A DNA stretch of 64,000 nucleotides from Anastatus disparis (Eukaryota; Arthropoda; Insecta; Hymenoptera; Eupelmidae): contig JAFFSR010000237.1 of the NCBI GenBank assembly GCA_017163975.1, positions 2,852,001 to 2,916,000 of the forward strand, written 5' to 3'. The notes beneath the pieces were generated by a model that worked only from the letters and a program-made list of their open reading frames with translations, did no database searches and was not told the DNA's origin. This document shows positions 47,976 through 58,618 of the stretch, piece by piece (positions within the stretch are counted from its first letter, which is position 1; each line of letters starts with the position of its first letter). The translations under genes and the position numbers were made by a program.

Positions 47976-50900
47976 TGTAATGATGAAATTGTCAAAATCA
48001 CTTCAAGAATTAATTATTTAAAAAATCGGTTTCGCACACCAGAAAATATATTAATATGTGTGGCTAATCGAGAACAAACGCTTGCAAACGCTTGGTTTGT
48101 TCTGGACCGTGTACTTGTTATCTTCTTATTTAAAAAGGAAACCATAACTACAATATTAGAAAGAATCAATATTTTCCCTATGTGCATGTGTACAGATAAA
48201 ACGTGATGCACTTCAATGCTTTAGTCTGCCGATCGATATATGCAACCCTAGGGAGCTGAAAAGACCTTTTTTGCATTGAGAAACTTTGTGTGCACTGTTT
48301 GTTTATCTCGTTGAGCTATCGCAGCGCCCACTCACTCTGCGCAGAGTAATAGCTGCTCCAACTGCCGGCGCGCGCCGTGCACGCGTGCACGAAAAAAGGT
48401 TTTTACAATTTCAGCTAATAACTATTTTTTAATCGTTTTTACGTTTTAATCTGTACTATTTGTATTAAAATTTCATAGTTATGTACTATTATTTAAAAGT
48501 TTATTTATTGCAAACACTTATTTAACTTTTTCATAGTTAAGTAATTATTTTTTACTTTTTAATCTTTTTTATATTTTTAAATATGTCGCTAAGAAACAAT
48601 TAATAGAAAAATGCAAGAGTACAAATATGCAGCAACAAAAGAAATGTAATTGAAGATCAATTCTATGGATGCGAATAACTCAACGTTTGTGCACTGATTT
48701 GTCTTGCAAAAGGTTTAGCGTTTCATCTACATTGCAGACAATTTTTTTCTGCATTTTTTCTAAATTAATTATATATTTGTCGTTTAATGATAAAATAAAA
48801 TTTGTAACTATATAATTCTGTACTGGAATTTCATAGTTTTATATTATTTGCTGCTAAAACTTTATCAACTTGTTTATAATTAAGTTATCGATAAATTTTA
48901 GTATCGGATCTAATTTTCTCTATAAAAGTAAAGTTATAATCTTGTTGAATAAAGTCTGTTTCTTTTTAACATCAAGCTCTACCTTAAACACATAAACATT
49001 TTATAAACAAACAGTCTTGTGCTCGAAAATCGAAACACATGACTTTTTACTTTTTTTTAATTTTATTATGGAGTTAGTTGTCTGAAAAAACAGATGAACC
49101 ATAAAAAAATTTTGATTGAAAGTTATTTTCTTCAAGAAATTGGCTTTTGTGATTGTAGAGTCATTAAAAATATGGACTTTTTATTGATTTCGGCTACTTA
49201 AAAACCTTAAAACAACAGATTTCTTTCCAACAGATTTTTTATCAACACGTATAAAATCTGCTTGCATTTAGGCTTAGATTTTTAATAAATGCAAGAACAC
49301 GCGTTAACACAATTTAATAAATAAATAATTTAAAGTTTTATATTGTAGACAGGCTTTCACATTACTTAAAATTTTATGATAAAACTTTGTTAATTGAAAT
49401 ATTATGGCTACCGAATTTCGAAGAATCCCTATCTAGTTCCAATAATTATTTTAAGTATTTTACTGTTTCTGATAATTTATCTCGTGTAATGAACTTATTC
49501 CTACTTGATTAATCACAAATACTGGTTTAGAGAATTGTTGGTCTAACGTTACTGAATCAGGTAAAAATTTTATTTTTAAAAAATGTTTACAAAACGGGAT
49601 TCTTAATAATTTGTGTATGAAAAAAATTGAAACTTTTCACAAATCTTTTCATATTTTTTATATATCAAATATATAATGTGGTTTATGTTTTAACAAAAAA
49701 AAGTACTAAAATTAATTGAACAATTTTCAAGTATATGCAGCTCATTAAGGTTCAAACTTATAAAGTAGATATAACTAATATAAAATCTTTTAATTTATTT
49801 TTGAATTATATTTTATCTCTTTTTTTATTGTTGAAATACGATCTAAAAAGTTTTTGATAACTTTAATAACGAGAGGGTTAATAATTTTTGTTTGAATTTA
49901 AAAATAAAAATATGAACATAAAAATTACAATTTTGAACGATAAAATGAGAATTTATTAAATTAAATGTATATTTGATAAATTTATGTAACAATTTTCAGT
50001 AATTTTTAAATAATAAGTACACATTCTGTATTCAATTTAACGATAAGTTTTATTTTAATTTTTAAAGTATTGTGATATAGAAAAACCACGAAAAAATAAT
50101 ATTTTTTTGTCTTTACCCAAGAAACAAAACTTCCCTGCACGAATAACAATTACACACTATATCGGCAACTCGCCGACCTGGGCGCACGTCAGATAAATAA
50201 AACAACAAATAAAATAAACATTTCGTGTACTTTTTTTTTGGAGGCGAAGCAACCGGTTAACAGGTAGCAGATGTTCGCAGAAACCATTACTCACACACTC
50301 ATATGTCGCGTATATATGAGTGCCAATGCTAATACGACTAGGAGTAGACCACATATACACAAGTATAAAACTTGACCACGCTTGCACCAGGAGTTGGTAC
50401 ATGACAAAAAAAGAGGTTAAAAAAGGAAGAGAAAAAAAGCACAAGAGATAGACAGAAATAGAAATATTTAGACACTATAATGATCATTCAACGCTCACGC
50501 GACGTTTCGGTGCGCATCAAGCGAAGAGTGAGAGAGAACCGCGTAGAAGGCATATGAAGAGCAATAGAGATGATCGTATAATAAAGTTAAGGAGTAAAAG
50601 TGATAAAAGACAAAAAAAAACTAATGGCGGTAAATAGCATCAAGAAAAAAGTGGAAGCAACGGATAATGAAGAGCAGATTATGCAAAATGCATTTATTGC
50701 GACAGTAGATAAAGAATCAAACGCAGGATTCAAACTTAAAAAAAATGCAATATTTTTTTTGAAAATCGCGCAAAATTGAGTGCATGAGAGGTGGCAGTTA
50801 CTAAATATTAAGGACCAATCAGAAAGTTTCAAATTTTTATTAATTAATTTATTGGACAGATTGAAAATTAGAAAAAGATAGAAGAATAAAAAGACCAGAG

Positions 50901-51120
50901 GACGCTGTCAAAAAGAAGGAAGTGGCCATTAAAATATTCGTTGTTGAACGTTTGTTCAAATCGGAGACCTAGTTAAGCTTTTGCAAAAATAATTTTTTTT
51001 TATAATTAGTCTGAGTTATTTGATGTTTGAAATTAAATTTTTTTGAGAAAGAGAGAAAAACGATTAAAATCAATTCCAAATTATATCCGAAAACCAGTAT
51101 TGTTGTCAGTGGTAACTAAA
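47976..51120. other. intergenic region with the CpG-rich patch
   Basis: No coding exon supported. A promoter-like CpG patch lies at 48240-48400. The remainder is AT-rich until about 50,440, where composition becomes purine-rich and leads into the 5' region of the zinc-knuckle gene. Confidence 0.5.
48240..48400. promoter_or_regulatory. CpG-rich palindrome cluster, candidate promoter
   Basis: Three perfect palindromes within 60 bp: ACTCTGCGCAGAGT (48334-48347), GGCGCGCGCC (48367-48376) and GTGCACGCGTGCAC (48377-48390). It stands out from a very AT-rich background and lies about 260-420 bp upstream of the membrane-protein gene start, so it may be its promoter. Confidence 0.45.
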
Positions 51121-51742
51121 AGATAAAGACAGAGAGAGAGAGAACGAGTCCAGGGCGGCAACGACCACGTGCAAGGACACAATTCTTTTATCTTGCTGAG
51201 ATTCTGTTGCCTGTTGAGCGACCAAACTTCTTCAAGAACCTGCACTTAACGGTGAGTAGACTGTGTGTCTGAGCGAACATAAATCCAATTGCAACATTTG
51301 CGGCTTTTGACATTTCTGTGTATAATAAAGATTTAAATAAAATAGTACGTGCGTGAAATAATTCAAGTGACTATAGTATAAGTGATAAATAGAATAAATT
51401 TTGTTTTGTTCAAGTGATTTAAATTTGAAAATTTTAGTATTCTAGATTCCTTAAAAATTATTTAACTTGATAGTGATTTAAAATTTTTTTCACAATGAGA
51501 GTATAGAGTAAAAGAAGACGTGGGCTGAATCAGCCATATTTGTATGACTACGTTGCCTACCAAGACGATCTTCTTTCTTTTACCGATTAGATTCATTTAT
51601 TTCAATTCTTTTTGTCAAATTTAAAATTAAAAATTCTTATTTGGTGAAGTAAATGGAAATCTTGTCTTGAATTGAGAATTATAAATTTCCTTTATAATTT
51701 CTTTCATAACAGGTTGAATAGGAAGAAGACCTGAACGAACAG
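51121..51742 (+). promoter_or_regulatory. 5' UTR exon and intron of the zinc-knuckle gene
   Basis: A GC-richer, GA-repeat-bearing leader (about 51130-51251) ends at a strong donor (GTGAGTAGA at 51252). A matching acceptor (ttcataacag) ends at 51712, 30 bp before the ATG at 51743. The transcription start is unknown. Confidence 0.6.
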
Positions 51743-52519
51743 ATGAAGCAGTCATCCATAAAACGAGAAATACCTGACACAGGTCTTCCAATAAAGACCT
51801 CGGGGGTCATGTTCAACGACGTGAGGAGAATTTCAACCGATGGCGAAGTAGACCCTCCTCCCGGTGCATGTTTTAATTGTTGGCGACGTGGACACCGAGT
51901 TAAGATGTGTCCTATGTCCCAAAATAAAATATATTGTTACAACTGTGGCCGGCGAGGAGTGGACTTGACAGACTGTCCACGTTGCAGCGAGCCACACCGG
52001 AGGCACCTCACATCGCAATATGGAGAGGAAACCGCAGCCCAGATGTACTATTATCATCAACCAGGTGGCGTCCCTGGTCCCCATTGCCTCCCACCGATAG
52101 CAACTACCAATATTGCCTCAAAGGTCACAACAACCACCACTACCACAGCGACAACAAAACAACCACAGGAGCCAACCACCACTCTGCCGGGCACCTCAAA
52201 GATCAATATACAGCTGATTTCAGCATTACGGCGACCTGGAGCAGTATCTAGTTCAAATCAACCAAAGACACATCCAAGCGAAGCCAAGTCAGAAAGCCTC
52301 ATCACTCAGATGTGTCGACTCACAAAAGCACTGAATGACCTTCCCGTAAATACCCAGGATGCCGTCGTGCGATATACTCTCCGTGGAGAAGGAATGGACC
52401 AAATGTTGCGGTTAACGGAATCCCTGTCTGTATTTTCTGCCTCTACGCGGGATGCCGTAATAAAGCGGGTATTAGAGGACCAGTGGCAACAACAATCAGC
52501 AAACAAAAGAAAAAAGTAA
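51743..52519 (+). CDS. CCHC zinc-knuckle protein
   Basis: 258 aa, one coding exon after a 5' UTR intron. A canonical knuckle C43-x2-C46-x4-H51-x4-C56 (CFNCWRRGHRVKMC) is followed by a second, modified one at C65-C68-V73-C78 where the His is Val. C81 and H85 nearby could supply the missing ligand (DCPRCSEPH). A Thr/Pro-rich linker follows. The C terminus has two related ~27-residue repeats (RLTKALNDLPVNTQDAVV and RLTESLSVFSASTRDAVI). Such knuckles bind single-stranded RNA or DNA and are common in retroviral-type Gag proteins and in RNA-processing factors. Base composition is richer in GC than its surroundings. A host RNA-binding gene and a domesticated Gag are both possible; no protease or polymerase frame is adjacent. 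Confidence 0.75.
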   Translation: MKQSSIKREIPDTGLPIKTSGVMFNDVRRISTDGEVDPPPGACFNCWRRGHRVKMCPMSQNKIYCYNCGRRGVDLTDCPRCSEPHRRHLTSQYGEETAAQMYYYHQPGGVPGPHCLPPIATTNIASKVTTTTTTTATTKQPQEPTTTLPGTSKINIQLISALRRPGAVSSSNQPKTHPSEAKSESLITQMCRLTKALNDLPVNTQDAVVRYTLRGEGMDQMLRLTESLSVFSASTRDAVIKRVLEDQWQQQSANKRKK

Positions 52520-53177
52520 GGAGTAGAAAAAGCAATAGGTGAAGAAAGGGGGCACAATCAAGGAAAGAAAAAAATAATAAAAAAATAAAATAGGGAAACA
52601 TAAAATAAGAGATATGACCAGAAGAAAGAAGATAGGAGTTAGGATTAGATTAAGGAGGAAAGGAATGACCATGAGAAAATGAGGAGTTACTAAAGAATCA
52701 AGCTCCATAAAATTTTGTTTGTGTCTCGTTCTCTCGGTCTTTTGTATACAATATTAAAGGAGATCAAATTAAAATGTACTCTTAATAATTATTAATACAG
52801 GAAAATAAAATAATTTCTTATTTCCCTTGGTTTATTGAAATAAATTCATATACATATTTTCTCTTCAATATTTTTACTATCTTTACTCAGGTAAACTTAA
52901 TTCAGACATAAATAAAACGACTATATATTTTAAAACCCATAAATAAATTTTTAATCGTTATGCATATTCCATCGCATTATATCAAAGTGTAATATAGTTA
53001 TATTATTATTATATAAATTTGTTTAAATATCAGTAAAAATATAAATCTATTTAACTACTTTAAACGTGTGAAAATTTTCTTAGGATAAAATTATAACTTC
53101 AAATTCACATAAATTTCTAAAATCACACTTTTTTATATTTATTAGTTATAAATCAGTCTTCATACTATAAAATCTCT
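52520..53177. other. 3' region of the zinc-knuckle gene and spacer
   Basis: Purine-rich 3' UTR to about 52700, then AT-rich spacer without genes. Confidence 0.6.
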
Positions 53178-53625
53178 TTAACTTTTATCATTTATTTTAA
53201 TGTTTTTAATCCAATTTAAAATCGAATCAGTGACTGTTTGAAGAGTTTTATTTTTCTATAAATAATTTTATGGAACATTATTTTAAATAATATATTCTTA
53301 ATAATATTTTAAAATAAGGATACTTAAAAATAAACAGTTTATTTTCCTTACTTGTAACAAATTCGTACTTCACTTCAATATTTTTACTATTTTTATTCCA
53401 AAATAAATTTGTTTCAGGCTGAAAAAACATGCCAATGTATTTTGCGAACCATAGAGTAAATTTGTAATCAACACGCATATCAATATCATTACCAAAGTCT
53501 AAAGCATAATTATATCTTATACTAATCCAATCAGCCGTAATAAAATAGCCAGCTTGAGGTATTATCGGTGTGATACCAATTCTTCGTAAAATGTTAAGCA
53601 CATAATCACGTCTCCATTCTAAATC
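53178..53625 (-). pseudogene. kynurenine aminotransferase-like gene fragment
   Basis: The exon at 53625-53352 encodes DLEWRRDYVLNILRRIGITP followed by IPQAGYFITADW and YKFTLWFAKYIGM, matching the small C-terminal domain of PLP-dependent kynurenine aminotransferases (PEGGYFMLADW, DYRFTKWMTKNVG in the family). A likely last exon, 53255-53178, reads KNKTLQTVTDSILNWIKNIK then stop. With the good donor GTAAGG at 53350-53351 the two exons do not join in frame (a stop follows), so a frameshift or use of a weak donor is implied. No exon for the PLP-binding large domain, including the catalytic Lys, was found in the next 5 kb upstream. Most likely a truncated pseudogene or partial duplicate. Confidence 0.65.
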
Positions 53626-54002
53626 CTTAGAATAATTTATAAGATAAGAATTGGTCTGTTATAAATTTTTAAAGTATCGTTTAACGTTGCAGCTAACAGC
53701 TAACTCATAAATAATTAATATGGTTCATATGAAAAGATTTAAAAGATGTATTTATTTAGATACTTTTTGATACCTGAGTACGGTAGTAGTAGTAGTCATA
53801 ATGGTATCCAGATGTAATAATTTTTAATTCTCAATGAGATAAGAGGGCCCATAAGCCCAACAAATCTTCCAACCACCAATAGAGTACTGAAAATTTTGAT
53901 TTTTTTCTCAACCATTAATTAAATTAATGTTGCATTTACTTTAAGAATGACAATGTAATTTAATTATTGACTGATTTGATTAATTATCTGTATCTGGATC
54001 TG

Positions 54003-54033
54003 TATCTTATGACTGTATATCAGTCATAAGATA
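54003..54033. repeat. perfect 13-bp inverted repeat (hairpin)
   Basis: TATCTTATGACTG, a five-base loop TATAT, then CAGTCATAAGATA: perfectly complementary arms. No T-run or gene end is nearby. Confidence 0.85.
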
Positions 54034-55420
54034 ACATTACAAAAATTCGAATAAAACAATATTTCAGAAAAATTAACGCCTGGTTCATTTATCATCGGGA
54101 TTATACACAATTAAAAGAAATTCTTCAAACTATTTTGGCTTCATAATTTCTCGTAGAGACTTTTAATCAAAATTTGTTAAAATACTCGAAGAATATATAA
54201 AAGAATGAATTAAAGCACTTAAGTAAATCAAGTAATTTTGATATATTTTACGAAATATTGTGAAAAATTTATGATGAATATCAGAAATATTTGATAAGAA
54301 TTGATTAATGAACTAAAGTAAAGTATACATTCAAAGTAGAGAATATAACAAAGTATCGTAGTAAACGTCACGAAAGCACGTTTTGACTGAAAATTGTATC
54401 ATGTACTATTTAAAACCATTTCAATATTACAAAAAACATAAGAAAATCCTTTTTTTTAAACATAGCATGAAAAATACTTGAAATCAGCCTCCAGTTTTGA
54501 ATTAAACTACAATTTTTTGAAAAATTTTGAATTTTCGAATAGTTTTTAACTATTTACTTAGTAACAACATATGATATTTAGAACTATTGATTGATACGAA
54601 CGCTGGTTTTTTGTTATAAATTATTGAACAAAAAAGTTGTATTGGTAAACTTTACAGACAGTTAATTTTGAAAAGATTAAAACAATCAGGAAATTCAACT
54701 TGATTGACGTGTTCGAAAGTAGATTTTTTTTCTATTTTTAATCGAGATGAGAAAAATTTACCATAGAACTTTTCACTTATGAACTTTTACGTTGAGGTGA
54801 ATACTCGTGAACTAAAGAATCTTCTCTCATCGCTACACTTAATTGTTTTTATAAACTCTTGTGGTGAATAATCTTATTGTCCCAAATAAATATCTACTGG
54901 ATTGCATTGCATTTTGGTTTAAGATATTGAAAATGTTTTCAATTTACGTAATAGTTTTTTCATTATTACGTTTGAGTAATTTAAATTTAACTTCTTTTCC
55001 GTCATTTACTCGTGAATTATTGAGATCTTTTATGAACAATTTATAACATAAGCAAAAAAAAAGTTTTATTTTCATTTGATATTACAGTAAAGGTAGTATG
55101 AGATTGAAATTATTTATAAGATCGGCACTTCATCTTCGTGCATAACAGTATTGAAATATTTCCATAAAAAATAGGATTGCGGATAATTTAAAGAAGAAAT
55201 TTAATTTTTTCAATCTTAAGTTTTTAACACGACGTTGAATGAAAAGATCATGAATATCAATATTGAAATGGTAATTTTTATATTTATTAATAAAATAGAT
55301 TTCATCCTTTAATATTCAAAAAGTTCTTTGAAGCTTAGATTGCTGCATGTTTAGAAATTATTTGTAATCCATAAAAGATTTCGATTGGATTAACTTGATT
55401 CTCATAAAATCTTTATTGTA

Positions 55421-55838
55421 TTTTAAAATTACTATTTAATTTTAAATTATTAAATTTTTCTTCAAACAGAAGAATAGTTTTGATGTAATTACTTACTAAT
55501 ATAAAAATTATGTATGATAAACATTTCTTCTGTATCTTATTTTTTAGTTACTTGATAATATAAGATCTATTAATTTTAAATCGAAATTATTCAGATTTTA
55601 TTTTATTGCATGTCGGATCTAACAGTATATGTTATAGATGATTTAAATGTTAGTTTGAGATTTTACTTAAGAATGCTAACAATTAATCATCGTTTATAGT
55701 AAATTATATATTTTACTAATTATAATGAAATAAATTCATGAATCGATCCTGTTTCGTTGAAAAAAGTTCTTTATATCTTTAATTATAAATTTTCTAATCA
55801 AATGCAATTTTTAATCATTGCTACTCGTATTATAATCA
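55421..55838. repeat. dispersed repeat, copy A (empty site for the MITE)
   Basis: Nearly identical to 63454-64000 apart from a 126-bp insertion there. Shared blocks include AGAAGAATAGTTTTGATGTA and TGCATGTCGGATCTAACAGT. Non-coding. Confidence 0.93.
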
Positions 55839-56805
55839 CAGCTATCATATTTCACGCAAATTTATCACGAAATTCCAATAAATGTGTATATTTATGTATA
55901 TTATGTAAATATCAATAATAGGTTGATTAGTATGAGATAATTTGCAAATTTTCATAATTAAATATTCCATAAACGTGCTAATTATCTAATCTAATTATTG
56001 ATAGAATTGATTTCAATGATTATTAGATGAGGTAATCCTAAGTTTCAAGAGTTATCAAAAAAGTTCTGAACCACCCATCATTTTTATCGGATCTCGCTGT
56101 CAGATGCTTTTTACCTTTATTTTTTAATGAAAAGATTAATAAAATGCATGACGATTGGACAATTGATTTTAGTATTTTTATTGGTTTAATTTTAAAGTAA
56201 TTTCGTTTGTTGAAATATGAAATAAAATAAAAATCATGTACTTTGCGCTAACATATAGTATTATCATAGTTTCTATAAACAAAGATTATTTCGATAAGCA
56301 ATTGAAAATTATCTACTTTTTGTAGATAAAATTGCCGAAAATATTATTTTTAATGTTTTAATGCGTTTCACATTAGTTAAAAATAAAATAGCAATGTGAT
56401 TAATACAAAACATATAGAATTGAATTATTAAATTATTTCATCCTTATTAAAAAAAAAATATCTTTTATATTTAATAAAAAAAATAATAATAAAATAATTA
56501 CGATATTTTTTTTTAATTTTTTAACTAAGAACAAATAAACTTGAACGATAATGTGCAAAATTTCTGAATACTTTTTAATTAGCAAAAACAGAAAAAGCAA
56601 TCATTTCTGATTTTTCTTTCTCTCAAAAAGTATTAATTTTTATAAAAATAAATATAAATATATTTTCTATTGGAAACTGTGTGTAGAATACATTTGAATT
56701 TTTATAATTTAATAATGACTTATTCTGATAATTCAAACCTATCCACTAAAACCCTTACAAAAAAAGAAATTTTAACATTTCATAACCTCACTTTTAATTT
56801 ATAAA

Positions 56806-57115
56806 ATTCAGGAGGACCACCCCCTGAAGGATTTTGTGGGGGGGGGGGGGTCGGTAAGGCAGAGCACGACTGCTCCACTACTGTAGTTGAGCCGGGCCGT
56901 TCTGCCGGGTTGGTGTGAGCTCTCGATGCGCTAAAAAGGATGGGTATGAACGAGTCTCCCTGCCTGAGTAGGCCTGCACGTCCGGGCATACACCTTCCGG
57001 GGTAAAAAAGTATGGTTTCGAACGCGAAAACACCGTAACATATAGGTGGTCGGTGTGTCCCGTAAACAGATATAAAAAATTTATACGGGGGTAAGGAGGC
57101 TATAGAACATATAAC
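56806..57115. mobile_element. GC-rich foreign block, probable retroelement remnant
   Basis: About 300 bp of GC-rich sequence with a long G run (about 56836-56850) and sharp edges against AT-rich DNA. The texture (gccgggccgttctgccgggt, gtccgggcatacaccttcc) resembles 3' parts of non-LTR retrotransposons in insects, but no reverse-transcriptase frame is present, so the class is uncertain. Confidence 0.35.
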
Positions 57116-58618
57116 ATATAACATTTAGGAAATAATAGTATACAAAAGTTCAATTTTACTCATAATTAAAAATTAATACTTTTTTGGAGAGAAAAAAATC
57201 AGGAACTGTATGGTTAAGTCAAAAATTATTACTTTTTCTTTTTTACTAACTAAAAAGTTTTCGGATATTTTCTCTGTAGTTGCTAAAGTGTACTCGTTCT
57301 TTGTGAAAAAATTGAAAAACAAATCGTTTTAAAACGAATCAACCTGGACAGTTTTATCTATACCAAATAGTATTTTTTTACCAATCAAATAAACTAAAAC
57401 ACCGGCGTATTGAATTTTCGAAAATTTGAATATATTCTACAACTTATTTTTAACCAAATATATTCTATTGAGTTTATAATTGATTCTTCTTCAATAAAAA
57501 GTTTATTGAGAAATTAATTTAACAAAAAAAAATTCAAAAAATCAAAATATTTCATAGACCTTAACTTTTAACTCCTTTTATTTGAATTTCTAAAAAATTT
57601 TTTGTGTCTGGGGTACCAAATGGAATGTATTTCCAAATTTTCAATACTAATCATGTGAGTTGCCATGAAAAGTCTCACATTTAGAAATATGAGTGAGTAA
57701 TTAAGATGAAAATAAATATTACTTTAGCATTTAAATATAAATTATCTAAAGGTGAGTTCGCATATCTATGTACTTTTCTAATGAAATAATTTATTTTTTT
57801 GCAAAGATTAATAGAGGAAAATGCATCTCTTATTAAAAATGCAATATTTCCTTCTTTAAGAAAAAATTAATCGCTTCGTATTATAGAAAAACATAAAAAG
57901 AATTTTTAAAATAAAATTTATGGTAAACAATTTGATTTTTCAATTCATTCTTGAAAACGAAGAGATAAAATTTAATTTTTGCATCAAAGAAAATATTGTT
58001 TATCATGAGGACTGTTAGAGATATGCTTGTTTAAAGTTGAGCTACAAAAATTAAAAAAAAAATTCATCAAATAAAAATCATATTCTTCATTGTTAGATAA
58101 GATATATTTAGCTAAATTGTAGTCCATAATAACAATCTAATTTACATAAAATCTATTGTAATTTTGATTGCTTTAAAAGGGCGTGATGTAAGAGTTCGAA
58201 ATATCTAAAGTAGCATTGAAATTTATTGTTTTACTGTAAAATTCACTTTAATAGTAGCAAAACAAAATGTATCAGAAATTTATTAATCGGTAGTCCTTTC
58301 AATTGCAAAAAATGTAAGAAAGGTGTGGGTATATTTTTGAATATTTTTTAAAATAAATTATTGTCTAGATATATATTTTTAAAAATATTTCAATTTTTTA
58401 TTAAAAATATTTATAAATTTCTTACAATAAAAAATATTTAAAAAAAATACAGTCATAGGATTACATCTTTCATAGGAGCTAAAATGATAATATTGAATTT
58501 GGATTACAAAGTTCGCACGAGTCATAGTAATTCTGATATCGTTACATTTTTCGTCTATTATATTATATTACAATCCTTTTCGATTAAAAATTATATTGAG
58601 ACTTATATAATATTTTCT

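Larger units (their letters stand above)
53626..58618. other. gene-poor AT-rich region
   Basis: No coding gene seen. It contains a perfect hairpin (54003-54033), one copy of a dispersed repeat (55421-55838) and an isolated GC-rich block (56806-57115). Confidence 0.6.

Noticed and set aside
50157..50832. Two minus-strand frames upstream of the zinc-knuckle gene
   Set aside because: No recognisable domain; the region is purine-rich 5' flank whose complement gives hydrophobic pseudo-peptides.
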